From Actinomyces sp. oral taxon 414 (GTDB lineage Bacteria; Actinomycetota; Actinomycetes; Actinomycetales; Actinomycetaceae), in assembly GCF_001278845.1 (NCBI RefSeq), contig NZ_CP012590.1, forward strand, positions 3,348,001-3,412,000: 64,000 nt of DNA. Reading direction: 5' to 3'. Under the pieces are notes generated by a model. The model had not been told where the DNA came from. It searched no databases and worked only from the letters and a program-made list of their open reading frames with translations. Every line of letters begins with the position of its first letter. Within the stretch, counting starts at the first letter, position 1. The position numbers and the translations under genes are program-made. Positions 35,229-44,187 of this stretch are shown one piece after another.

Positions 35229-36701
35229 ATGAGACCCTCCGCCCGCACCGCCATCCGCGCCGCCGTCCCCGTCGTCGTCCCTGCCGCCGTCGTCCTCGTG
35301 GGCGCCGTCACGCTCATCGCCTACTCGGTCAACCAATGGCGCTCGATGCAGGTTCCCAGCTGGGACCTGGCCATCTTCTCCGAGCTCGCCAAGGCCTACG
35401 CCCACTTCCAGGCGCCCATCGTGCCGATCAAGGGGGAGGGCTTCAACCTGCTGGGCGACCACTTCCACCCGATCCTCGTCCTCCTGGGCCCCGTCTGGCG
35501 CCTCTTCCCCACCCCGCTGGCCCTGCTCGTCGTCCAGGACCTCCTCCTGGCGGTCTCCGCCTGGCCGATCACCCGCCTGGCCATGCGCACCCTCACCCCC
35601 TGGGCGGGCGGCGCCCTGGGCCTGTTCTACGTCCTGTCCTGGGGCTTCCAGGGGGCGGTGTCGGCCCAGTTCCACGAGATCGCCTTCGCCGTGCCCATGC
35701 TGGCCTGGGCCTCGGTCGCCTTCGTGGAGCGGCGCTGGCGGGCCTGCGCCCTGTGGTGCGCGCCGCTGGTGCTGGTCAAGGAGGATCTGGGGCTGACCAT
35801 CCTCATGGCGGGCTTGGCCATCGCCCTGCGCGGCCTGCAGGAGCGGCGCGAGGACCGGGCCGCCCCGACGACGCTCCTGGGCCTGGGCCTGACTCTGTAC
35901 GGCCTGTTCGCCTTCCTCATCACGGTCCTGCTCATCCTGCCGGCGCTCTCCCCGTCGGGCGCCTGGGAGTACGGCATCGGCGGCAACGCCGCGGACGGCA
36001 CCGCCGCCGCCCAAGCCTCCGCCGGCCTGCTCGCCCGTCTCTTCTCCCCGCAGATCAAGCTCGTCACACTGGGCGTACTGGCGTGCACCGCCGGCCTCAT
36101 CGGCCTGGCCTCCCCGTGGATGGCGCTGGTGCTGCCCACCCTGGCCTGGCGCTTCCTGTCCGCCAAGGAGTTCTACTGGGACTGGGCGAACTGGCATTAC
36201 AACGCCATTCTCATACCCATCGCCGTCGGCGCGCTCCTCGACGTCCTCGCCCGTCTGAGAACCGACCGGGAGGGCAAGACGCTCAACTGGCCGGACACCC
36301 CGGTCCTCGCCCGCGCGATCGCCATTATCGGCGTCGCCGTGCCCCTCGTGCTGGCGGTGAGGACGGCCGGCGACCTACCGCTGCTCAGGACGTCGGAGCC
36401 GATCTGGCGCACCGGAGCGGCGCGCGCCGCCGCCGCCCGGCAGGTCATCGACACCGTCGAGGCGGGCTCCACCGTGGAGACCGACCTCGGGCTGCTCGCC
36501 TACCTCGTGCCCAAGGCGACCGTCTACTGGGTGGGCACCTCCTCGGCGGACACCGACTACGTCATCATCGACTCCTACTTCTGGGGCGGCAACCCGCCCC
36601 GCGACGCCGCCGCCTGGGCCACCGGGCAGTCCGAGACGGGCGCCGTCTACGAGCTCGTCCTGGACACCGACGGCTACCAGGTGGCCAAGCGTGTGCGCTG
36701 A
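35229..36701 (+). CDS. DUF2079 polytopic membrane protein
   Basis: The 490-residue protein has about ten hydrophobic helices and the DUF2079 hallmarks QVPSWDLAIFSELAKAYA, GEGFNLLGDHFHPILVLLGP and VLVKEDLGL, then a soluble end (TDYVIIDSYFWGG). The fold is related to GT-C glycosyltransferases; substrate unknown. It is followed by, and overlaps by 11 nt, the first fluoride channel gene. Confidence 0.9.
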   Translation: MRPSARTAIRAAVPVVVPAAVVLVGAVTLIAYSVNQWRSMQVPSWDLAIFSELAKAYAHFQAPIVPIKGEGFNLLGDHFHPILVLLGPVWRLFPTPLALLVVQDLLLAVSAWPITRLAMRTLTPWAGGALGLFYVLSWGFQGAVSAQFHEIAFAVPMLAWASVAFVERRWRACALWCAPLVLVKEDLGLTILMAGLAIALRGLQERREDRAAPTTLLGLGLTLYGLFAFLITVLLILPALSPSGAWEYGIGGNAADGTAAAQASAGLLARLFSPQIKLVTLGVLACTAGLIGLASPWMALVLPTLAWRFLSAKEFYWDWANWHYNAILIPIAVGALLDVLARLRTDREGKTLNWPDTPVLARAIAIIGVAVPLVLAVRTAGDLPLLRTSEPIWRTGAARAAAARQVIDTVEAGSTVETDLGLLAYLVPKATVYWVGTSSADTDYVIIDSYFWGGNPPRDAAAWATGQSETGAVYELVLDTDGYQVAKRVR

Positions 36702-37131
36702 ACGGGGACCATCGCGGACGACGGCGCTGGCGGCCATCGGCGTCGGCGGCGCCGTCGGCACCCTCCTGCGGGCCGGGGCGGGGGCGCTGCGGCCCGAGGC
36801 CGCGGGGCGCGTGCCGGCGACCACCCTCGCCGTCAATCTCCTGGGCGCCCTGATCCTGGGGCTGCTCCTGGGCCTGTTCGCCCGACGGGAGGCGGCCGCC
36901 GGACGCCCCCGCGTGCTGCGCCTGGCCCTGGGCACGGGCGTCATGGGCGCGCTGACCACCCACTCGACCCTCATGGTCCAGGCCGCCCGCCTGCTGCGGG
37001 GCGGTCACGCCGCCGCGGGGGTCGGCTACCTGCTCGTCTCGGCGGCCGCGGGCATTGCGCTGGCGGCCGCGGGCCTGGCCGTCGGGGCCCGGCTGGGCCG
37101 CGCGCCGGGCCGCACCGGGCGGACGCCGTGA
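36691..37131 (+). CDS. crcB1: Fluoride channel FluC/CrcB, first subunit
   Basis: The 146-residue protein has four membrane helices with family motifs GAVGTLLRAGAG, NLLGALILGLLLG and GVMGALTTHSTLM, the last replacing the usual GGFTTFST. It likely forms a heterodimeric fluoride channel with the next gene. Start GTG 36691 lies inside the end of the DUF2079 gene. Confidence 0.88.
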   Translation: MCAERGPSRTTALAAIGVGGAVGTLLRAGAGALRPEAAGRVPATTLAVNLLGALILGLLLGLFARREAAAGRPRVLRLALGTGVMGALTTHSTLMVQAARLLRGGHAAAGVGYLLVSAAAGIALAAAGLAVGARLGRAPGRTGRTP

Positions 37132-37556
37132 GCCCGGCGGCCTGGGCCGTCATGGCCCTGGCGGGCGGGGCGGGGGCGGTGTGCCGCTACCTGGTGGACG
37201 GGCGAGTCACGGCCGCCGTCGCCCGACGCCGCTCCCGCCGCACCGCCGCGGGCCGCCGCTCCGCCCTGGAGGCGATGCCGGTGGGGACGATCGTCGTCAA
37301 CCTCACGGCCTGCTTCGCCCTGGGGCTCCTCACGGGCTGGGCGGGGCGAGCGCCGGCGTGGGTGCCGGGCGTGCTCGGGACCGGCTTCCTCGGCGGCTAC
37401 TCCACCTTCTCCACCGCCTGCGTGGAGACGGCGCGGCTGCTCCTGGACGACGCCGGGCCGCTGCGGCTCGCGGCCCTCGCGCATCTGGCGGCCATGACGG
37501 CGGGCACGCTGGCGGCCGCGGCCCTCGGGCTGTGGCTCGGCGGGGCGGCGGTCTGA
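37128..37556 (+). CDS. crcB2: Fluoride channel FluC/CrcB, second subunit
   Basis: The 142-residue protein keeps the classical signature GTGFLGGYSTFSTACVE and TIVVNLTACFALGLL. It overlaps crcB1 by four bases (GTGA), so they are translationally coupled. Paired crcB genes in actinobacteria usually form heterodimers. No fluoride riboswitch was recognised upstream. Confidence 0.92.
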   Translation: MSPAAWAVMALAGGAGAVCRYLVDGRVTAAVARRRSRRTAAGRRSALEAMPVGTIVVNLTACFALGLLTGWAGRAPAWVPGVLGTGFLGGYSTFSTACVETARLLLDDAGPLRLAALAHLAAMTAGTLAAAALGLWLGGAAV

Positions 37557-37684
37557 GGCCGGCCCGACGGCGGGAAGCCTCGCAGGGACGACGCGTGCGG
37601 ACCGCGCCCGCCAGCGTCGCCCGCCCCTGACGCCCGCCCCTGACGACGTGGATCCCGTACCGCGACGGGCCGCGCCGTCGGGCC

Positions 37685-39064
37685 TCAGCGAGACGCGGCG
37701 CGGCGCGAGTGCGCCCACCAGGCGACGCCGAGGGCCACCAGCCACAGCGGCGAGACCCTCACGGCCAGCCACGTCTGCTTCTCCAGCGTCAGCGTCCAGG
37801 TCACGAAGGCGAAGAAGGCCAGGGACCCCCACGCCGCCGCCCAGCCGCCGGGCAGGCGGAAGGCGCTGGCCGCGTGCAGCTCGGGGCGCAGGACGCGGAA
37901 GCGCATGTACGACATGACGATGACGCACCACACGAGGATGAACAGGACGCTGGCCACCGTCGTCACGGCGACGAAGGCCGTCATGATCGAGTCGGACACG
38001 TACATCAGCGGGATCGAGGTCAGCAGGGCCGCGCAGGTCACCAGCAGCGCCGGACCGGGCACGCTGCGCGCCGTCAGGGCGCGGAAGGTCCGTGGGGCGT
38101 GCCCGGCCCACGACAGCCCGTACAGCATCCTGGACGTGGAGTAGATGCCGGAGTTGGCGCTGGAGGCCGCCGCCGTGAGCACCACGAAGTTGACCGCGCC
38201 CGCGGCCGCGCCCAGCCCGGCCAACGAGAACATGGACACGAACGGGCTCGCCTCCGGCGACACCCCCCGCCACGGCGTGACCGCCATAATGGCCGCCAGC
38301 GCCCCCAGGTAGAAGATGACAATGCGCACCGGGATCGCATTGATCGCCCTGGGCAGGGTGACCTCGGGGTCTTTCGCCTCCGCGGCGGTGGTGCCGATGA
38401 GCTCGGTGCCCACGAAGGAGAACACGGCGATCTGGAAGGCCTCGGCGAACCCGTGGAAGCCCCTGGGGAACAGGCCCCCGTCGGCCCACAGGTTCGCCAG
38501 GCCCGCCCGCGCGCCGCCCGGGGAGGTGAACCCGATCGCCACCAGCGCGGCCCCCACGACCACCAGGGCGATAATGGCCACGATCTTGATGATGGAGAAC
38601 CAGAACTCGATCTCGCCGAAGGCCCGCACGGTGGTGAGGTTGAGCCCCAGCAGCACCGCCACGGTGATCACCGGCGCCACCCACAGCGGCAGGCCCGGCC
38701 ACCAGAAGCGGGCGTAGCCGGTGATGGCGACGACCTCGGCGACGGCCGTCACCAGCCAGCACACGTAGTAGGTCCAGCCGACGAAGAACCCGGCCCAGGG
38801 GCCGATGAGGTCGTGGGCGACGTCGGCGAAGGACTTGTAGTCCAGGTCGGACAGCAGGACCTCGCCCAGGGCCCGCATGACGAAGAACAGGACGCCGCCG
38901 ATGACCGCGTAGACCAGGAGCACCCCGGGGCCGGCCGCCGAGATGGCCTTGCCGGATCCCATGAAGAGCCCGGTGCCGATGGCCCCTCCGATGGCGATGA
39001 GCTGGACGTGCCGGTTGGTGAGACGGCGCTGCAATTGGTGGTCCTGAGCGATCTGCTCGGCCAT
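37685..39064 (-). CDS. Amino acid permease (APC family, CycA-like)
   Basis: The 459-residue transporter has twelve helices and the APC motifs LTNRHVQLIAIGGAIGTGLF, AGPGVLLVYAVIGG, FSFVGTELIGTTAAEAKDPE and ANSGIYSTSRMLYGL. The closest known group moves D-serine, D-alanine and glycine or aromatic amino acids by proton symport. AGGAGG lies 6 nt before the ATG. A link with the L-serine dehydratase 4 kb away is possible but not shown. Confidence 0.92.
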   Translation of the reverse strand: MAEQIAQDHQLQRRLTNRHVQLIAIGGAIGTGLFMGSGKAISAAGPGVLLVYAVIGGVLFFVMRALGEVLLSDLDYKSFADVAHDLIGPWAGFFVGWTYYVCWLVTAVAEVVAITGYARFWWPGLPLWVAPVITVAVLLGLNLTTVRAFGEIEFWFSIIKIVAIIALVVVGAALVAIGFTSPGGARAGLANLWADGGLFPRGFHGFAEAFQIAVFSFVGTELIGTTAAEAKDPEVTLPRAINAIPVRIVIFYLGALAAIMAVTPWRGVSPEASPFVSMFSLAGLGAAAGAVNFVVLTAAASSANSGIYSTSRMLYGLSWAGHAPRTFRALTARSVPGPALLVTCAALLTSIPLMYVSDSIMTAFVAVTTVASVLFILVWCVIVMSYMRFRVLRPELHAASAFRLPGGWAAAWGSLAFFAFVTWTLTLEKQTWLAVRVSPLWLVALGVAWWAHSRRAASR

Positions 39065-39309
39065 GGGCCCTCCTCGGGGTGGACGGACGCGGGCAGCCTA
39101 CCCGCATGCCCGGCGCGTCGCGGGCGTCGTCGGCCTGTGGACCGACGCCGGACCGGCGATCCGCGCAGGTCCGTATCGCGCCCCGGCCCGCCGGGGCGCG
39201 GCTGGGACGCGGTCAAGGGCGGATCCGGGGTTCCGATCCCCATGTCGCAGCCGCCCCGAACGTGGAAGACTGGGGTGCGGCGCTGACGGACCGAGCTTGA
39301 GAGGCGGAC

Positions 39310-39816
39310 ATGACCCCCTTCCTGTGGTGTGCGGTGGCGGGCTGCGGAGTCCTTCTGCTCTCCATCGTCCTGGACGGGCTGTTCGACGGCCTGGGCCTGG
39401 ACGACATCGGCTTCGACGGGGCCCTGCCGGTCCTGTCCGCCGCGGTGGGCGTCTTCGGCGCCGCGGGCGCCGCGGTGCAGGCGATGGCCGGCGAGCACGT
39501 GGCCGCGGCCGTCCTCATCGGCGTGCCGCTGGCCGCGGGGCTGGCGGCCGGCGCCGGAACCCGGGCGGTGTGGGTGCGGTTCCGCCGCGCCATGCCGCGC
39601 AACGCCGTGCCGATGACTCCGGGGGAGCTCGTCGGCTCGCGGGTGCGGGTCCTGTGGTGGAAGGACGGGCGCGGCGAGGTCGTCGCCCTGGCCCGCGGCC
39701 ACCAGGCGACCCTGCCGGCCCGCTCCGAGGAACCCCTGCGCACCGGGGCCGACGCCGTCGTCCTGGAGGCCGACGAGGGCACCCTCGTGGTCACCTCTTT
39801 GCTCCTCGAGTCCTGA
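39310..39816 (+). CDS. NfeD-like membrane protein
   Basis: The 168-residue protein has three hydrophobic segments and a C-terminal OB-fold region (ELVGSRVRVLWWKDGRGEVV) as in NfeD-like partners of flotillin. It is 33 bp upstream of the flotillin gene. Confidence 0.82.
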   Translation: MTPFLWCAVAGCGVLLLSIVLDGLFDGLGLDDIGFDGALPVLSAAVGVFGAAGAAVQAMAGEHVAAAVLIGVPLAAGLAAGAGTRAVWVRFRRAMPRNAVPMTPGELVGSRVRVLWWKDGRGEVVALARGHQATLPARSEEPLRTGADAVVLEADEGTLVVTSLLLES

Positions 39817-39849
39817 TTCCCCGCTCATTTCGTCTACCTAGGAGAACGA

Positions 39850-41241
39850 ATGCTCTACGCGATCATCGCCGCCGTCGTGCTGGTGGTGCTCATCTTCCTG
39901 TACATGCTCTCCCGAGTGGTCGTCGTGCCCTCGAACCTGACCGGTCTGGTCGCCGGATCCACCCGCAACGGCGAGATCAAGATCATCCGGCCCGGCGGGC
40001 GCGACTTCGTCCTGCCCATCATCCAGTCGATCCAGTACCTGCCCTTCACGCAGAACACGATCGGCTTCCAGGTCACCGCCGAGGACGAGAACAAGATCAA
40101 TGTCAACGTCTCGGCCGTGGCCGCCGTCAAGGTCGGCGACTCCGACGAGCAGGTGCGCGCCGCCGCCAAGCGCTTCCTGGGCAAGCCCAACACGGACCAG
40201 GCGATCGCCGACTCCGCCCGCAATGCCCTCATTGGCTCGCTGCGCTCGATCATCGGCCACATGACCATCACGGACCTGATCTCGGACCGCGACGCCCTCC
40301 AGCAGAACGTCTTCGACGACGCCAAGTCCGTCATGGCGAACATGGGCCTGGAGATCGACGTCCTCCAGATCTCCGAGATCACCGACGCCGGCGGCTACAT
40401 CGAGTCCCTGGGCGTGCCCGAGCAGCAGCGCGTGGAGAAGGACGCCCGCATCGCCCGCGCCCACGCCGAGCGCGAGGCCAAGGACGCCGAGGTCACCTCG
40501 CGCCAGCAGATCGCCGAGCGCGAGCGCGACCTGGCCCTGCGCCAGGCCCAGCTCAAGGCGGAGACGGACCGGGCCCAGGCGGAGGCCGACTCCTCCGGCC
40601 CGCTGGCCCGCGCCGCCAAGGAGCGGGAGATCGCCATTATCGAGCAGGAGGCCGCCCAGGCCAAGGCCGCCCTGACCGAGCGCGAGCTCGACTCCACGGT
40701 GCGCAAGCCGGCCGACGCCGCCCGCTACCAGCGCGAGCAGGAGGCCGAGGCCGCCAAGGCCGAGGCGATCCGCCGGGCGGAGGCCGAGGCCGAGCGCACG
40801 CGCCTGGACGCCCAGGCCCAGGCCCAGGCGACCGTCGCCCGCGCCGAGGCCGAGGCCCGCGCCACCGCGGCCCGCGCCAAGGCGGAGGCCGAGGCCATCG
40901 CCGCCCGCGGCCAGGCGGAGGCCGCCGCGATCCAGGCCGCCGGTGAGGCCGAGGCCAAGGCCATGAGCGACAAGGCGGATGCCCTGGCCAAGTACGGCGA
41001 GGCCGCCACCCAGCAGATGGTGCTGGACAAGGCCCCGGAGATCGCGCGCGCCCTGGCCGAGCCGCTGGGAAGCGTCAAGGACCTGTCGATCATCTCCACC
41101 GACGGCGCCTCCGCGCTGCCCAAGGCGGTGGCCGGCAATGTCGAGCAGCTCGACGCCGTCATGCGCTCCCTGACCGGCACGGGGCTGACCGAGATGTTCA
41201 GCCAGTTCATGAACGCCAAGGGCGGCAAGTCGCGGAGCTGA
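39850..41241 (+). CDS. floT: Flotillin-like SPFH-domain protein
   Basis: The 463-residue protein has one N-terminal membrane segment (AIIAAVVLVVLIFLYML), an SPFH domain to about residue 200, and then a long Ala/Glu/Lys/Arg-rich coiled coil with EAEA repeats to about 400, as in flotillins. These scaffold ordered membrane domains. AGGAG is 5 nt before the ATG. The NfeD-like protein is its expected partner. Confidence 0.93.
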   Translation: MLYAIIAAVVLVVLIFLYMLSRVVVVPSNLTGLVAGSTRNGEIKIIRPGGRDFVLPIIQSIQYLPFTQNTIGFQVTAEDENKINVNVSAVAAVKVGDSDEQVRAAAKRFLGKPNTDQAIADSARNALIGSLRSIIGHMTITDLISDRDALQQNVFDDAKSVMANMGLEIDVLQISEITDAGGYIESLGVPEQQRVEKDARIARAHAEREAKDAEVTSRQQIAERERDLALRQAQLKAETDRAQAEADSSGPLARAAKEREIAIIEQEAAQAKAALTERELDSTVRKPADAARYQREQEAEAAKAEAIRRAEAEAERTRLDAQAQAQATVARAEAEARATAARAKAEAEAIAARGQAEAAAIQAAGEAEAKAMSDKADALAKYGEAATQQMVLDKAPEIARALAEPLGSVKDLSIISTDGASALPKAVAGNVEQLDAVMRSLTGTGLTEMFSQFMNAKGGKSRS

Positions 41242-41425
41242 ACGGGGGCCGACGGCGGCGGGCGCGGACCGAGTCGCGCCGCGCCCACCGCCGTCGAACT
41301 GGTGCGTCCGACCGGCGCGGACCCACGCCGTCCGACCCGCGCCGCATACTTCTCGTGTGCCGCACGACCCGCCGTCGTGCGGCACACGACTGCGCGGCGG
41401 CGCCGGTTTCTGAGACACTGCGATC

Positions 41426-42256
41426 ATGACCAGTCCGTTCTCCAGTCCGAGACCCCAGTATCCGCAGGCGCCCCGGGGCTTTCAGAGTCCGCAGCCCCCG
41501 AACGGCTCGCGCTCGCGGATGGTTCTGCTGCTGGTGGGACTCATCGTGGTCGTCGTCGTTGCGGCGGTCGTCTTCGCGGCGCTCCTGTACACCCGCGGCT
41601 CGCGGACCGCGAGCGAGCCCGCGACGACGTCGCCCGCGGCGCACACCCCGATGACCGAGCCGACCTCCGCCGCCACCGTCACCGACACCACGGCCCTGGA
41701 GATCATGCACGGCGAGGTCATCCGCGACCCGAATGACCCCCGCGCCAAGGGCGACGTCAACGCCCCCGTCGTCATGGTCATCTACTCCGACTTCGCCTGC
41801 CCCTTCTGCACGAGGTTCGCCCAGGAGGTCGAGCCCCAGCTGGACGACCTCGTTAAAAACGGCACTCTGCGCATCGAGTGGCGCGACCTGGCCCAGGTCA
41901 CCCAGACCTCGTCGCTGGCGGCCCAGGCGGGCATCGCCGCGGGCAAGCAGGGCAAGTTCTGGGAGTTCCACGACGCCGTCTACGCGGCCGCCGACCCGCA
42001 GGACCACCCCACGTACACCGAGGACTCGCTCGTCGAGTTCGCCAAGCAGGCCGGGGTGCCCGACCTGGAGCGCTTCCGGGCGGACATGGTCGACGCGACC
42101 ACCGCCCAGGCCGTGACCGACGCCAACCAGCACGCCTACAGTCTGGGCATCAAGGGGACCCCGTTCTTCATTGTGAACGACGCCGTGATCAACGGCTACA
42201 GGCCCGCCGACTACGTGCGCGCCACCGTCCTGGAGCAGGCGACCCTGGCCAAGTAG
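41426..42256 (+). CDS. Membrane-anchored DsbA-like thiol oxidoreductase
   Basis: The 276-residue protein has a 30-residue Pro-rich cytoplasmic tail, one membrane helix (VLLLVGLIVVVVVAAVVFAA), and an extracellular thioredoxin fold with the redox motif CPFC in YSDFACPFCTRFAQ and the cis-Pro loop GIKGTPFFIVN. It should form or repair disulfides in exported proteins. Many proteins encoded nearby have paired cysteines. Confidence 0.92.
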   Translation: MTSPFSSPRPQYPQAPRGFQSPQPPNGSRSRMVLLLVGLIVVVVVAAVVFAALLYTRGSRTASEPATTSPAAHTPMTEPTSAATVTDTTALEIMHGEVIRDPNDPRAKGDVNAPVVMVIYSDFACPFCTRFAQEVEPQLDDLVKNGTLRIEWRDLAQVTQTSSLAAQAGIAAGKQGKFWEFHDAVYAAADPQDHPTYTEDSLVEFAKQAGVPDLERFRADMVDATTAQAVTDANQHAYSLGIKGTPFFIVNDAVINGYRPADYVRATVLEQATLAK

Positions 42257-42277
42257 CGCCCCGCCGCCGCTCCCCCG

Positions 42278-42314
42278 CGAAACCGGCGGAAACGACACGC
42301 GAGACCGGCGGAAA
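42278..42314. repeat. CGAAACCGGCGGAAA paired repeat, copy 3
   Basis: Same paired unit as at 22069-22102, again shortly after the end of a plus-strand gene. Confidence 0.7.
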
Positions 42315-42367
42315 GTGCGCACCCTGTGGATGACTCGGGGCAGTCGGCCGGCCCCGGCCCACCGCTC

Positions 42368-42446
42368 TTCCGCGAACGCGCAGGTTTCCAGTCGAACGCG
42401 CGGCTGGGAGGTGCGCGTTCGACTGGAAACCTGCGCGTTCGCGGAA
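42368..42446. repeat. Perfect 34-bp inverted repeat
   Basis: The arms 42368-42401 and 42413-42446 are exact complements around an 11-nt loop; each contains gcaggtttccagtcgaacg. There is no T run on either side. It separates the DsbA-like gene from a kinase pseudogene on the opposite strand and could stop transcription from both. Confidence 0.9.
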
Positions 42447-42468
42447 TCTGGCGGCGAAGGGGGCGGGG

Positions 42469-42883
42469 TCAGGCCAGGAGCTCGCGGGCGGCGACGACAC
42501 CCAGCAGCCGCGCCGTGGAGCCGGTGCCGTAGGTGGCCTTGCCCTCGGCGGCGGTGCGCGAGTCCTGCCAGCCCAGGATCGGGGCCAGGGCCCGGCCGGT
42601 GACGGCGTCTCAGACGACGACGGACTCGCGCTGGTTGGAGATCGCAGTGCCGGCCGGGGGGCCTACCGCGCCCGCCAGGCAGTCGCGGATGGCCGCCGTC
42701 TGGGCCGCCCAGACGGCCTCGGCGTCCCGCTCCACCCAGCCGGGACGGCGCCGGGGACGGCCCCAGGGGCGCCTCCGGCTCGGGCGCCGGTCGCGACGGG
42801 GGGGAAAGGGCCCGGGAACAGCACCCGCGGGGGAGGCGCCGGTCGCGGCGGGGCCCGCCGTGGCGGAGTCGGTGGTCGGTCAT
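42469..42883 (-). pseudogene. FGGY carbohydrate kinase remnant
   Basis: From an ATG at 42883 with GGGGAG upstream, frames give WVERDAEAVWAAQ, AISNQRESVVV, then TGA where Trp is invariant (the motif is normally NQRESVVVWD), then TGRALAPILGWQDSRTA. A large internal deletion joins this directly to KATYGTGSTARLL, a late kinase motif. It was a glycerol/xylulose/gluconate-kinase-type gene. Confidence 0.85.
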
Positions 42884-43097
42884 GGTCGGCTCGTCTCCCC
42901 GGAGTTGTTCGCGGGGTCGAGAGATGTCTATGCGTATCTATTCGTCTTTGAATGATTGGGAGAGCATGCCACGTCCGCACCTCCGGGGGAAGCCCTGGGC
43001 GGGACGACCGGGGCGCGGCCGGGGACGGACGCCGGCCGCGGAGAAGATTGGGCGAACTGATTGCGCCAGTGGTCTTCCGCGGTTCGATCGCGACTGG

Positions 43098-43103
43098 TAA
43101 TGT
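43098..43103 (+). promoter_or_regulatory. Conserved promoter shared with gene i
   Basis: TAATGT here and TAGCGT at 50925-50930 sit in matching contexts (ctggtannngtg, then ggtccctg and gggagga). Conservation of the region despite decay of the gene supports a promoter. Confidence 0.45.
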
Positions 43104-43130
43104 GATGCGCGTCCGGTCCCTGCGGGAGGA

Positions 43131-43413
43131 ATGTCCTGTGCTGCGGTTCCCCGCTCTGCCGTCGTCGCCTGGATTGTCGTGGCGCGGCGTGCGGTGACGT
43201 GTCCGCCCCGGGTTCGGCGTGCCGGCACTGGTCTGCGGTCCGGCGGTCTGCTCGAGTAGCGGATCGTCGCCCTCACCGGCGAGCGCGCCGTCGTATGCGC
43301 CCGGCGCGGAGACGACGGCCTCGACGGCGGGCGCGGAGGTTGATGCTTCCGCGCCCGCTGCCGAAGTCGCCGGGCGCGTGAGCACGGGGCCGGCGGCGCC
43401 CCGGACATCCTGA
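43131..43413 (+). pseudogene. Decayed copy of lipoprotein gene i
   Basis: The upstream 90 bp align with the upstream region of gene i (50967). After the ATG, frames give SCAAVPRSAVV and then, after frameshifts, GPAVCSSSGSSPSPASAPS, a lipobox followed by a Ser/Pro/Ala linker as in gene i. It stops at 43413 before any folded domain. Confidence 0.6.
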
Positions 43414-44187
43414 CCACCGCGGGCCTCGCCCGCGGCCGAGCCCCGGACCGTCAACCGGCCCGGCCGCGGATATGGTGGATTCGAAGGCGTCGGCGGGGCA
43501 CAATGGGAGCGCGTGCGGGGCTCGGCTCCGGTTGCGGTTCTCTTCGTCCAAGGTCCATCCGCTCCGGACACGGACCCCGCACGCGCCGTCGTCGGGGTTC
43601 CGGACGACGCCGACGGGCGGGTCTTCACCGGGGGCGGGGCGGGGCCAGGCCCGGTCATCCACGGTCGTGCTGGTAGCGGAGCGCCGTCCCCGCGCGCCCC
43701 TCCTCGGGGGAGGCGGGGGCGCGGCCCGGAACCCGGCGCGCCGTCCGCCTGCGAGTCTCCACCCCCTGGGGGAGTCGTTTTGGTGATGTCACCTGGGCTC
43801 GCATTACGCCAGGCGGGCTCGCAAGAATCGAGCGCAGGCGGATTCCGTCGCGCTGAACTCGCACGGCGCGAGGCGGGGTGGACTGCGTCGCGCTGGGCTC
43901 GCATTACGCAAGTTGGGCCCGGCCCGCGCCGGATTCGACCCCGCGCCGCCGGGTACGCGCCGATACGGAGCTGGCCGCGCCTCCCCGGGGCCGTCGCGGG
44001 CCCGGGGTCGAGTCTCCTGGTGCGGTGTTACTTCGATCAGGTGGTGATGGCGGGCGGTGCAGGACGGCTGCCGGTGCTGCTGGTGCTGTTGTCGGTGTGG
44101 AGCATGTCGGTTAAGCGGCGCAGGGAGGCCTGGGAACAGGTGGCGTCGTTCGCCGTACTGCCGCCACATCCTCGCTCTGCGTGGGTC
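43414..44187. other. Non-coding or decayed region
   Basis: No credible gene. There are local direct repeats (ctgggctcgcattacgc at about 43792 and 43894; cgtcgcgctg at about 43849 and 43889) typical of degenerating DNA. Confidence 0.5.

Noticed and set aside
42663..43904. 413-codon minus-strand ORF
   Set aside because: It is Pro/Arg/Ala/Thr-rich without folded motifs and overlaps the kinase pseudogene and lipoprotein remnant in other frames.
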